A stretch of 64,000 nucleotides of DNA, from the NCBI GenBank assembly GCA_013396915.1, contig VWZL01000112.1, forward strand, positions 210 through 64,209. Reading direction: 5' to 3'. The DNA is from Stercorarius parasiticus (lineage: Eukaryota > Chordata > Aves > Charadriiformes > Stercorariidae). The position numbers and the translations under genes were made by a program. Below, one piece after another: positions 11,700-22,944 of the stretch. The notes beneath the pieces are model-generated. The model was not told where the DNA came from, ran no database searches, and saw nothing but the letters and a program-made list of their open reading frames with translations. Each line of letters starts with the position of its first letter. Position 1 is the first letter of the stretch.

Positions 11700-14600
11700 A
11701 TTCTGTTGTTTACACTAAGAAATAAAAAACAGAGTTTAATAATAATCTACTGACTGGAAAATTTGAATCAAAATGAACTATTTTTGGTGTGCCATAGGAT
11801 TCCTTTGGGATTTAGATAATTTATTTGGTATCATAATATTTCTCGTATTTATACTGCGTGGTCAATTTCTAAAGAAAAGGTGGTTTTCAAGAAAATGTCA
11901 TTGCCAAAGGATTGCACACTTCATGCACTTTGTTTTTGAGTTTCCTTTTCTAAAAAATAAGGTTTCATTGCAACTTGATTTAGCTTTTCACACATCTGAC
12001 AGTGATTTATTTCCCAGTGATATCTAGCGCACATTATCAAAAGCATAAATAAATATGTAAATGTATATATGGGAGTGTGTGTTTTCAGGAAAATTACCCA
12101 TTTCTCGGCACTGAGTTAGAGCTAGCGATTGATTTGATAAAAGCTGTTTGACACAGGGAATCTGTGTTGTTACATTTAGGTCTTTTCACTACTGACAGAA
12201 GTATTTTTTACAATTACTAACTGCATTTAGTTATGAAAAAACTTCACAACTTTTGTTCAAGAGTGGAGTGTATGTTTATTTTTTAGTCTGTAAATAAGCA
12301 AAACCTGAAAGATACTGTGAACTAGTAAGCCTAGATGTATAAAGAGAACTGAAACATCAACTTGTTTATTCAAAATAAAGTATTTTCTTTAAGAAGACCA
12401 ATTAAAGAACTTTATTTTATAAACCCTTGCTGAGAAGGAAAATGACAACTTAAAACTCTTTCTTCAAGGTTAATGAGAAAGACAAGTACTAACCAACACA
12501 GACTTACAACTTTTCTTTGTCCCTTCAATTACTGGAGTGAGAATAAGCTACTTTTCTTTGGTAAAAAGTTGATCAATACATTTTTATGGAAAATGATGCA
12601 GACAAACAAATAGAAAACAAACAAAGAAGACTGAAACTAGGGCAAGCTGAGCATTTTAAAAGCAAAACTAAGCTTTTTTTGAGCTCCATATCTGATAAAA
12701 TGTTTCTTATAATCTTATAGTGTCAGCATTTTACAAGAAATTCAGGAGAAATCCCATACTCAGACAAACTCATATTAATCACTGCCTAAGCAAAATAGCA
12801 AATGCTAGTATTTCGTTACAGAAAATGTTTATGAATTATTCACCAATACAGTTTTGTCCTTCTTAAGGGCTATCTGTTTAACTTTCTTCTTTCATACTCA
12901 TGCTTATAACTGCATAGAACAACTGCTTCTGTTATGAGACAAATATGAAATATTTCTGTAATACGGCAGAGGAAAACAACTCTTTCAGTTCACTTACACA
13001 ACTTCAACAAAATTTGTACATCCACCAGCGAGAGCAATAGATATTGCTCATCTGTTCCGTAAGTGTTGCACGAATGTGACTTTTTGCACTAATTCTGGTA
13101 AGAAAAAAGGCTTCCTATTGTCTTGTAAATCACTATGCATTTAAGTAAGGCAACATCCTTTCTGAAAGAACAGTGTTAAAATGCCAGTGCTCATGATTGG
13201 AACTAGCAAGACAACTATTGTGCAAATATTTCCAGTTTGCAGACTACAATTTGAAACGCTGCAGGTGTTATTTCTACAGTCTGCATAAACAGAAAACATC
13301 TGAAGCTTTTAAGAATTTAAGCCTAATGTTTGGTCTTTTTTTTTTTTTAGTACATAAAAGAATACAAAGCTGATGCATCTCAACATAAGCAGAGTTAAAT
13401 TAGAAATTAGTTGTATTATGTATGTATACACATACGAACATGCATACACAGAAACACAACCGTAAACTTAAATTGGTATATGTGTCCCCACTACTGCAAT
13501 CTGTTTTAACTACAGCCAGCTCCAATTAAGAAATTTAATAAGTTGTTAGCTTTCAGTTCCAAAATAGAAAGAACATGAAGGTGTTCATAGCCGTGCTTTT
13601 GACTCTCTCTTGTTTGACTAGACAGGGGTAACTTTTGGTTACCTGTTTTCTAATGAAGCTAAGCTTCAGTTTAAGTGAGATATAACTCGTGTTTAACCCA
13701 AGATCAAAGAACCGAATGGAGATATTTTCAAAGTCTAATGAGGGCTTTTCTCACCTTCCTTCTTTAAATTCTCCTGCAAGAAAGGCAGAAAGAAGAAACA
13801 ATCCAGTGTAGTCGAAGGGTGCCATCAGAATTTTTTTCTTTTCAAAATTTTCCAGATGCTTATGTACACTTTTTATAATTAATTCAGTCCCTAGTTCAGC
13901 GATTGGAACTTTTGTTCCAACAGGTCCTTCCCCATTCTGGAAGACTGAAGTCATCATCTCCAGACAGAGAGGGAAGATAAAGAGCACTGCTGCAAAGAGG
14001 ATCATGACAATTCAAAGCAGTATTAAAAGCATTTAAGAAAAGATTTAAACACACAAGAAAACAAAAGAATCAAAAAACTAAAACCCATTCCTAGTATTAT
14101 CCTGATTGCTTTTTAGCAGTTTTGCCTACCAGCTGCCATTAATTTCAACTGATAGCAAAGCATGGGGATAAAGAATTGGGTCATTAGGGGCCTTTGTCGG
14201 TGCCTGGAGAAACAGATGATAGCCTTCTGCTGTCTAACTACCCACTTTGTGTGTTGCTGATGCTGTTGACATTTCTATTTGCCTATGACATGTTTCATAC
14301 ACCTATGGGGTTGTATAAATAATAATTAGGATATTGTAGGATACCAAGTCTCATTGCTTTTGTCTGAGTGACAGTCACTTTCTGCTTCACTTCTTTTATT
14401 GCCATTAGCATCTAATGCCTTTCCAAGCCTCTCCATAGTTAGTGAGTTTAATATAAAAGGAGTTTTTGAAACAGTTTAAAATTTGCACATCTCACAAAAG
14501 AAGATAAGAAGGTCAAATTTAGAAGACTACTTTGTAGCAGGGCTATGTATTGAAAATGTAAGTGTTGGGCAAATGAAATGCATGAAATCTTAAAATAAGA

Positions 14601-14986
14601 AGCTCTGCGGTATATGGTAACTTCATTCTTAATCCCCTAGAGAAACTTAAGTAATGTTCCAACTGTAGCGTTTATTTTCTTTTCTGAAATTCTCTCTTTG
14701 TGACATGGTAGAAAGATAAATACATAAATATAAAAAGACATCAAATGCCTCTAAGGTAAACTGTTCTGAAAGCTTACTGTCAAGAAAGTAACACAATGTG
14801 GAATTTAGAAAAGATATATCTAGATCCTTTTTTTGCTTTGCTGAAGTGTATTTTTTCATTCCAACTTTTGGAAGAGTTTCTTCATCTTTCATACTTAGAA
14901 TTCAAATATAATTGTTGTAGGAGAATAAAATATTTATTTATCTATGTATTTGTTTAATTTGGATATTACCTTTTATCCAGTGGTAG
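11700..14986. other. No confident gene; AT-rich, two weak splice-flanked segments
   Basis: Most of the interval is featureless. Two minus-strand segments have good-looking splice signals. From 13094 downward there is a pyrimidine tract ending in CCAG at 13095, and an open frame that stops at 13006-13004, just before a GTAAGT. From about 13993 to 13755 an open frame ends at an AAG|GTGAGA donor-like site. Neither is convincing alone, and I do not call them genes. Confidence 0.4.
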
Positions 14987-15240
14987 GATGTCTGGGAATG
15001 GTTCAAAGCTGCATCGGGGGAGGTTTAGATGTGACATTAGGAAGCATTTGTTTACAGAGGAGTGGTTGAACACTGGAACAGGCTTCCTATTGGGGTGGTT
15101 GGTGCCCCATGCTTGTCAGTGTTTGAGAGGCATTTGTAAAATGCCCTCAATAAGTTTTGATCATGCCTGAATTGGTCAGGCAGTTGGGCTAAATGGTCAT
15201 TGTAGGTCCCTTCCAACCAAAACATTCTGTTTATTTATTT
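14987..15240 (+). mobile_element. CR1 3' end, ATTCTGT-tail type
   Basis: The sequence begins in the ORF2 C-terminal region (TTAGGAAGCATTTGTTTACAG, then TGGAACAGGCTTCC). It ends with the 3' UTR GGTCAGGCAGTTGGGCTAAA, TCATTGTAGGTCCC and a degenerate ATTCTGTTTATTTATTT tail. This tail type differs from the ATTCTATGA copies elsewhere in the window. Its last part, from 15155, lies inside a segment that is repeated at 15703. Confidence 0.9.
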
Positions 15241-15701
15241 CACTGAATCACTCTTAGCATTCTTATTACTATTTCCTTTATTTTCAGTATCTCCTGGGTT
15301 AGGTGGTCATGGTATTCAACTGAGCTGATACCAACATACTACGGTTTGTATAACATAGTAGGTTTTAAGGGCTTTAGAATAAAGTATGTAAGTTTAGAAG
15401 TTAAGATGTGGTGAACTTTGTACTGTACGTTCTCCTTGCATATGTATCAATAGACACAGCAAAGGAAGTCTGAGAGATGAAGGAGAGAGAAAAATCTGGC
15501 AAAAATGCGGTTGAGCGAGATAAACATGAGATAAACCAACCTTGAAGATAAGAAGGACCTTAAGATGAGGAATGGAACCCTGCTCAATTGAAATTTGCAC
15601 ATCAGCAAACAATTCCTTTTAAGGAAAAACAACCTGAAGAGCTGGTCCCAGGTTAAACAGCCGATAGGGTTGGAAGTGCCAAAACGACCACCAGGGACCA
15701 C
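15155..15701 (+). repeat. Copy 1 of a 547-bp direct duplication flanking a single N
   Basis: This stretch recurs at 15703-16249 at an offset of 548. The only mismatch I noticed is GAGCGAGATAA against GAGCAAGATAA (near 15515). Copy 1 contains a CR1 tail and the left part of an LTR. It stops within a 10-bp micro-repeat (CGACCACCAG, GGACCACCAG, AGACCATCAA in copy 2), immediately before the N at 15702. Confidence 0.95.
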
Positions 15702-15702
15702 N
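15702..15702. other. Single-N assembly join
   Basis: One unknown base separates two near-identical copies. This is a pattern expected when a scaffolder joins overlapping contigs with an estimated gap of zero or less. Confidence 0.9.
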
Positions 15703-16249
15703 TTTTGATCATGCCTGAATTGGTCAGGCAGTTGGGCTAAATGGTCATTGTAGGTCCCTTCCAACCAAAACATTCTGTTTATTTATTTCACTGAATCACT
15801 CTTAGCATTCTTATTACTATTTCCTTTATTTTCAGTATCTCCTGGGTTAGGTGGTCATGGTATTCAACTGAGCTGATACCAACATACTACGGTTTGTATA
15901 ACATAGTAGGTTTTAAGGGCTTTAGAATAAAGTATGTAAGTTTAGAAGTTAAGATGTGGTGAACTTTGTACTGTACGTTCTCCTTGCATATGTATCAATA
16001 GACACAGCAAAGGAAGTCTGAGAGATGAAGGAGAGAGAAAAATCTGGCAAAAATGCGGTTGAGCAAGATAAACATGAGATAAACCAACCTTGAAGATAAG
16101 AAGGACCTTAAGATGAGGAATGGAACCCTGCTCAATTGAAATTTGCACATCAGCAAACAATTCCTTTTAAGGAAAAACAACCTGAAGAGCTGGTCCCAGG
16201 TTAAACAGCCGATAGGGTTGGAAGTGCCAAAACGACCACCAGGGACCAC
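15703..16249 (+). repeat. Copy 2 of the 547-bp duplication
   Basis: It matches 15155-15701 except for the one base noted there. It then continues without a break into the rest of the LTR (16250-16542). Copy 2 is therefore the complete version on the right, and copy 1 is the one joined to the left flank. Confidence 0.95.
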
Positions 16250-16542
16250 CAGAGACCATCAACTCAATTCATTAAGCATGCGCGACTGGGAGGAGAATAT
16301 GCAAATGACTTCTGGGAACTAATTAAGATATGTATGATTTTTTGAGAAATGTAGTGAATATGTAAATATTATGACCATAAATATGTCTGCTCTATGTTAC
16401 CAGACAGATACACTTTGGAGGAGTGATCCCCGTGTGTCTCCAACGCTGCAGCTTTGCCAGTAAAGAAAGCCTGCTTTCTAAGATTTTCAGATCAAGCCTT
16501 AGAGAGTTTTATTTGCCGCTTTTACAGTATCAGAGTCCGTCA
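15897..16542 (+). mobile_element. Solo LTR of an avian endogenous retrovirus
   Basis: This unit of about 646 bp has LTR-like organisation. An AT-rich body is followed by a GC-richer stretch (GGAGTGATCCCCGTGTGTCT), an AGTAAAGAAAGCCTGC block that matches the poly(A)-signal region of many avian LTRs, and a short U5. The pentamer GTTTG lies directly on both sides (15892-15896 and 16543-16547), which would fit a 5-bp target duplication. That reading makes the LTR begin with TA rather than the usual TG. Alternatively the LTR ends at TTTTACA (16525) and the GTATCAGAG that follows is primer-site sequence. No retroviral coding sequence is attached. Confidence 0.6.
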
Positions 16543-16547
16543 GTTTG

Positions 16548-18171
16548 GAATTATGCATTAAAAAGTACAGTGAATTATGATTAATTGCTCTGTTCTAAAA
16601 CACTGGAAGTTGGCTGTTTCTGTGCAAGTACCTCTTCCCACACATCTAAACCACAAACTGTTCTGCCATAATTTTATAACCCCATTATAATTGCAGAGTG
16701 GGAGAAATAGAATACAATAGTTACAGTAGGTTAATGTACCTTGATTAAAGCAATGAAACATATTAATAGAAGAATAAGGGAGGATCATCCTCCTGGAATT
16801 ATATGTCACAAGGATTGAAAATCATTTATTCTGATTTGCAACATTAGAAGAACCAGTTTATATTTATGAATAGCTTCTTGTGGTCTTCATACTATTATTT
16901 TTGTGTGAAATATTCTTTTAAACAGTGAATGTGTTTGTGTGACTACACACACACATACGGACAGGATAACATACATGCAAGAATGAAAATCTGTTCCTCA
17001 TATTAGAATAAGAACACACAGCAAAGTCCCTTTCCTGTACCCTGGAATAACGTGGTTCAAGTAGAAGCATGAAATTACTGAAGTCTATTGTAAAATCTCC
17101 ATTCATTTAATTGTGGCTAAAATTTCATTTTACTGTATATATTCTTTATTTTACCATTCATCTTGATGTACCTTTCCATAAAATTTCTAGATTTGATTTT
17201 TTCCTCACCTGTTCTATCCTATTTTAGTTACTTCTCCTTTCTTCCCTTCTACTTCCATCTGATAACTGTTTTTTTACATAAATGTAGCCACTGAAACTAG
17301 GTTATTAAGGGTAGCTTGAATTCTAGTGATAATATGTCCAATCATTTATTAAGACATTAGCAGGGACATCAAGAAGAGCTTAGTAAAAACATACTCCAGT
17401 GCTATATGACACTCTTGTGCCTGTTAAGATGTCCTCTTCTCCATACAAATCACCCAGTCATGCACAGTCAAATCCCAGTGCAACTGTCCCAGCTACTGAT
17501 AAGATTCAGGATATGAAAACAGCACTGTCTCTTTCCCACTATGTGCACCTCCAACAGAAGAGCATCTGAGAATGCTGCAGCCTGTGTGTTTGGAAACAAA
17601 GACTGGTGTGCTGCACTGACCTGAAGGAGAGAGCATGGAGGAAAGTGATAACACTAAAGACTATATTTATACTAGTCAAATGAACATGCTTAGGACTGTT
17701 CTCTGTCACTGGTAACAATTGGCATGGGATTGCACTGGTCTGAAACACTGTGAGCAATGTAAATGCTGGATTGTTCTTTGGGTCATCGTATCTCCTGAGC
17801 CATACCTGGGAATTGTTTGGAAGAACACCAGTTTGTTCAGGAAAAAAATATTGTTAGAAACCATGCTAAAAATAAAACAGTACAAATGCTTTCTATGTAC
17901 ATTAACTGTTGGCATTCATCATACAGCCAGCTTAAATTAATTTAAATGAAAAAAGGCTGTCACCACAATGGTGAATATAAGTAGGAGGCGCCAATCCTTA
18001 GGGGTTTTGGTGGGGATTTCAAATGGAACAGGAAAACAGCTATCAGAATCAGTTATGGTATTATTGATATATTATTTTGTAATTCACTAAAATCTGTGAA
18101 GCCGAAGTTACTCGATAGGGAAATTTCATCCTGCAGCCTTTAAATTTTGGGGTTTTTTTGTTGTCTCTGGT
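16548..18171. other. No gene seen; AT-rich
   Basis: I recognise nothing in this interval. Small open frames on both strands near 17539-17940 have no domain and no clear splice context. Confidence 0.55.
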
Positions 18172-19590
18172 AGGTCCATGGGTCCTGATGGAATGCACCC
18201 ATGAGTGCTGGCAGATGTCATTGCTGGGCCACTCTCCATCATCTTTGAAAGGTCCTGGAGAACAGGCACGGTGCCTGAGGACTGGAGGAAATTCAATGTC
18301 ACTCCAGTCTTAAAAAAGGGCAAGAAGGAAGACCCAGGAAACTACAGGCTGGTCAGCCTCACCTCCATCCCTGGAAAGGTGATAGAACAGCTCATTCTAG
18401 GCATCATCTCAAAGCATGTGGAGGAAAAGAAAGCTATCAGAAGTAGTCAACATGGATTCACCAATGGTAAATCATGTTTGACTAATCTGATAGCCTTCTA
18501 TGATGGCATGACTGGATTGATAGATGAGGGAAGGGCAGTGGACGTTGTCTACCTTGACTTAATCAAAGCGTTCGACACAATCTCCCACAGCATCCTCATA
18601 GGGAAGCTTAGGAAGAGAGGGTTAGATGAACGGGCAGTGGGGTGGATCGAAAACTGGCTGAAAGATAGAGCTCAAAGGGTTGTGATTAGGGACACAGAGT
18701 CTAGTTGGTGGTCAGCGATGAGTGGTGTTCCCCAGGGGTCAGTACTGGGTCCAGTCCTCTTCAACATATTTATTAATAACCTGGATGAAGGGATAGAGTG
18801 CACCTTCAGAAAGTTTGCTGCTGACACAAAGCTGGGGGGGTGGTTGACACACCGGAAGGCTGTGCCGCCATACAGCGAGACCTCGAAGGCTGGAGAGTTG
18901 GGCAGAGAGCAACCTTATGAGATTCAACAAGGGCAAGTGTAGGGTGCTTCACCTGGGGAGGAATAACCCCATGCACCAGTACAGGTTGGGGGCTGACCTG
19001 CTGGAGAGCAGCTCTACAGAAAGAGACCTGGGAGTCCTGGTGGACAACAGGATGACCATGAGCCAGCAATGTGCCCCCATGGCCAAGAAGGCCAATGGCA
19101 TCCTGGGGTGTATCAAGAAGAGTGCAGCAAGCAGACTGAGGGAGATCATCCTCCCCCTCTACTCTGCCTTGGTGAGGCCGCATCTGGAGTACTGTGTCCA
19201 GTTCTGGGCTCCCCACTTCAAGGACAGGGAACTGCTGGAGAGGGTACAGCAAAGGGCCACGAAGATGATTAGGGGACTAGAACATCTCTCCTATGAAGAA
19301 AGTCTGAGGGATTTGGGTCTTTTCAGTCTGGAAAAAAGACGACTGGGGGGGGATCTTATCAATGCTTACAAATACTTAAATGGTGGCTCTTTTCAACGGT
19401 GCCCAGCGACAGGACAAGGGGTAACGGGCACAAACTTGAACATAGGAAGTTCCATCTCAACATGAGGAGGAATTTCTTTCCTTTGAGGGTGGCAGAGCAC
19501 TGGAAGAGGCTGCCCAGAGAGGTGGTGGAGTCTCCATCTCTGGAGACATTCAAAACCTGCTTGGATGCGTTCCTGTGCAACCTGCTCTAG
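18172..19590 (+). pseudogene. CR1 ORF2 remnant: reverse transcriptase and C-terminal region
   Basis: An early stop (TGA, 18202-18204, where CR1 proteins have an arginine) is consistent with CpG decay. From 18205 the RT frame is open to 18942 and shows the [15 protein letters not shown] block, motif A (Y-L-D-L-I-K-A-F-D, from 18550) and [20 protein letters not shown]. The catalytic box reads F-A-A-D at 18814-18825 instead of F-A-D-D, so one metal-binding aspartate is lost. The frame shifts at a run of seven G (18834-18840). The next frame (18917-19465) carries [17 protein letters not shown] and [19 protein letters not shown] second shift near 19395 moves to 19399-19590, which ends LDAFLCNLL, a usual CR1 C-terminus. 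The copy is inactive. The G-run shift could be a sequencing error, but the lost aspartate and the stop are not explained that way. Confidence 0.92.
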
Positions 19591-19663
19591 GTGACCTGCT
19601 CTGGCAGGGGGGTCGTACTAGATGATCTCCAGAGGTCCCTTTCAACTCCTGTCATTCTGTGAT
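18172..19663 (+). mobile_element. CR1 LINE, plus strand, best-preserved copy in the window
   Basis: The element starts in the RT domain ('GPDGMHP'-like region) and runs through the RT, the C-terminal region and a 3' UTR of about 70 bp (GGTCGTACTAGATGATCTCC, AGGTCCCTTTCAACTCC). It ends at ATTCTGTGAT. It is 5'-truncated near 18172, just after a T-rich stretch. Its 3' end variant (CTCCAGAGG rather than TTTAAAGG) marks a different CR1 subfamily from the copies at 905, 22945, 26718 and 34630. Confidence 0.95.
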
Positions 19664-20907
19664 ATGCAGAAAAGCAATTAATTTTTCATCTTCTCCCTGC
19701 TTTTATTATGATAACAATACAAATAAAATGCTAGTAAAAAAAAAAAAAGAAAAAAAAAGAAAGGTAAGTATCTGAAAACAATTCCATCATAGGTAGTCTG
19801 GTAGAATATTATAAAAAAACAAGAGGCATTTCAGTCTGCAAGTAAGTGAGAATAGAAAGATTCATATTTCATCAATAAGCTTTTTTTGCAGTGGACTTAC
19901 ACAGCAGTTGCACTCCATTACTCCAGCATTCTGTTTTTTCTAATGGCAATGTTTCTATGTACAAGGACAGTATGTTGCTATATGGCAAGCATTAGCCAAT
20001 GTACACTTGTGCCAAGAAGAAACATTTTCTGTTTTCAAAGCAACCTGTTTATCTTTAAGAAAAAAGACTAGATATAACTCACAGATACCCACCAGAAATT
20101 CATTAGAGGCTGCTGAATTTCGTAGGCCAGAGGGTGTCCCTCCTTTCCCAGCCAAGCAGATGTGAGGCTGCTATGGTTCCCAGATGCAGCCAGGGAGCCA
20201 GCCAGAGACTGAGCAAGTATTCCTTCTACATGCACCCATGCGCGCGCATGCACACACACACACTCCACAAATGATGGTCCAGGTGTTGGCTCCAGACCTT
20301 GCCTCCTCCAGTTGCTGGCTTCTGGACCTACAAACCCCTCATGTTTGCAGTCCCACTCCAGTTGCTGGTTCTCAGACCTCTAATCCTTTTTGTTTGCTGG
20401 CTGATCTGGCTTGAAGTTTCCTTATGTTCACCACTCAAAGCAGAGAGTGTACACACAGAGAAGACAGTTAGAAAAAAGATTTAATAAGAATGTAGCACAG
20501 GCTGCAATGATCTAGGACAGGGCTCATTGAGAGAAGCTGATGGACCAGCAATCCATTTATATCTAGTTGGCCACTTTTATACCCCTCTCCCTTTATTTTC
20601 TTACACTCATTCCTCGCTGACCCACCTCAATCCCTCCCTTTCCCTGCCTTTGCCCTTTCCCTAAACACTCCAGAGCAAGCTTTGCATATTCCCACATATC
20701 AGCAATCCCCTTAAAACATCCCATAAGATTTACACACTGCCTGAGTGCTTTTCCTTGGCACCCCAAAGAAGTGGGATGTCACATACCCCTTTAGGCAGTA
20801 ACTCCTTCAGCCTGCAAGGCAATCTGGGTACAAAGCTTCTCCTGTTGACTCCTTTCAAGGGGAGACCAGGGTCTGACCATCCTTCTATGGAGCATCACAT
20901 AGGAGTG
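19664..20907. other. No gene seen; A-rich and CA-rich simple stretches
   Basis: There is an A-rich run at about 19737-19762 and a short GC/CA tract at about 20241-20262. The part from about 20120 to 20900 is richer in C and T than the surroundings and may be part of an unassigned retrotransposon, but I recognise no terminus, promoter or coding block. Confidence 0.5.
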
Positions 20908-21215
20908 CATTTATTGTTAAGGCGTTTCAATGCTTGTGAACCCAGGTCAGGTTGGTTCTCACCTGAGAACCAGGTTAGTATCTCACCTAATTTTTGCACT
21001 TTAGGAGCCCTCACAAATTATGAGCATGGGCGGTTTTAGGGCCAGCCAAGTCGGATGCTCTTTTTGCCCTGAAGACTTTGCTAGAGTTCCTCCACCCAGC
21101 ATTGTTTCTCTGATTTTCAAGGATGTTTGTGTTTAGTGTGATTAGCTTTCAGTCATGTAGCCTAAAAAACTGCAGGTCTTCTCATGACTTCACATGCCTC
21201 TCTCCTAGATATATT
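20908..21215 (+). repeat. Unassigned interspersed repeat, copy 1
   Basis: This segment aligns by eye with 21950-22235 in the same orientation. Shared blocks include AATGCTTGTGAA(C/T)CCAGGTCAG, CCTAATTTTTGCA against TTTAATTTTTGCATTTCAG, and ATGACTTCACATG against ATGACCTCACAGATG. Divergence is high, so the duplication is old. I do not recognise the family. It could be a fragment of an LTR element or an ancient local duplication. Confidence 0.65.
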
Positions 21216-21949
21216 TGCTTCTGTGTCACAGGTAGTCCTGAAGATTTTTATTTAAAATGGAATAAAAAATATCTCTTCATAAAATAACAAATGTAGCACA
21301 GATTACCCCTCACTATTATGTAGTTGATTTTAGGACATTTAGTAATTACTCCTAAAAAATGTTATATTTAAAGACAAGGATAGAAAGGACTGTGACATAA
21401 TATTCTTTATTTTTCTATTGAACATTCAATCTGCAATTAATTAGATCATTATATTTCACTTACATAGTTGTGCATTATTCATCCATGTCTTAATCCTGTA
21501 ACTGAAACTTTTCTAATCCCATTTAGACTTTACTGTACCCACTTTAACAACAGGTTCCTTTTATACAGCCCTTATATAATCCAGATTTATATAACAATTC
21601 TATTTATCTTAATTTACCTCACTGAAAGTCAGTGCCTGCTGCAGTATTTCTTCAAGAGCTGAAAAATTCGTAATATATGGGAAAAAATATATTAAAAATT
21701 GCGCATGTGTTGGTACATATTTATATATAATCCAAGCATAAAAATTTATTATATTGAAATTAAGACTGAAAGCATAGATCAGCTCTCATGGTTGTAAAAA
21801 ATACAATAAAATTATAAGGATATTTTATTTTTCTTGAACCAATATATTACACGTACAGGAAATTTGGAATTACATTTACCCATAAAAGCAGTACAAACTG
21901 GTGAGCTATGCAAAGCAATCAACCTACCTAATTCTATTTCTGTCCTGTA

Positions 21950-22235
21950 GAACTGTGGTTATTAGTAAAGCAGTTTAATGCTTGTGAATCCAGGTCAGAT
22001 TGAACTGTGTTTGTAAAATCCCAGACCTGACTTAATTTAATTTTTGCATTTCAGTGACTCTCTTAAATTAGGAAGCAGTTTGTACGTGGCTATCTCCATG
22101 CAGAGAATTCACTAAGAGGGCTTTGTCCCCACTTTTCCTTCCTGGACACACTGGCTGGTGTGTCTTGTCATCCTGTGCCGTCTGATACACATAAAATCTA
22201 ATGACCTCACAGATGTCTCGTCCACTTAATGTTGC
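21950..22235 (+). repeat. Unassigned interspersed repeat, copy 2
   Basis: This is the partner of 20908-21215, about 1.04 kb downstream in the same orientation. The best-aligned core is about 21969-22075. The 730-bp spacer between the copies shows no coding sequence, so if these were a pair of LTRs the interior has decayed or been replaced. Confidence 0.65.
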
Positions 22236-22944
22236 GGTAGCATCTACAGCCCTTTATAGTGGGTGGACACATACTGTCAGAGGAAAAAAATCAGATTTTA
22301 AGGGGGCTGAATAATCCTCTCAAGAAACCTCCTTTGATAAGAGGAGCATATAGTGCTCCTTGTGTCCTGTCTCAAACACCTAAACAGAGAGCATAAAATT
22401 ACATGGGATTATCCAAGCAGTATGATATATAACATCGAACAAGGAATAAGGTCATTGATCCTGTTAAAACTAATAACATTTGAGCCAGATAATTATATTC
22501 TGACTGCTTTTGACCTCTATCTAATCTCTCTTTTATCTTAACCATTATAATAAAGAAAACTGTCGCCTGCAGGTAAACTGTAAAGGAATGATGAGCTTCA
22601 TGAGTTGTCTGGTACAGCAGTGGTTTGCTTTTTATTGTTGGAAACCTAGCATTAGCCCCTCTCATTATAAACATTACATGTCATTATCAATACTTACAGC
22701 AACGATAATCTTTTCTTCCCCAACTGTGCTTTTTATACAGCATACCATCTAATTTTAACTGTATAGTGCTTTCAGTATTCAGAGTGTTCTTTCATCTAGA
22801 TTAACTGAGAATACATTAAAAATAGTGATAAAATGAAGTATATAAATGATTGTATAATTCAAAACATTTGTACTACAGAAAATACTTAACTCTTTAGAAC
22901 TGTAAAAAAAAATATATATATATGCTAGCTGTAAGCAGTCCTGG
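22236..22944. other. No confident gene; AT-rich
   Basis: There is an (AT)n tract at about 22906-22924. On the minus strand, a GTAAGT (donor-like) lies just below 22698, with a short open frame upstream of it (about 22758-22698, residues LDGMLYKKHSWGRKDY). Its acceptor is poor, so I do not call an exon. Confidence 0.45.

Noticed and set aside
13755..13993. Minus-strand open segment ending at AAG|GTGAGA
   Set aside because: Several equally plausible acceptors exist, the N-terminal part looks like a pyrimidine tract rather than coding sequence, and there is no phase-matched neighbour.
22698..22758. Minus-strand open segment with LDGMLYKKHSWGRKDY, suggestive of the start of a PH domain
   Set aside because: The resemblance is short, the acceptor is poor, and the frame is closed upstream by a stop.
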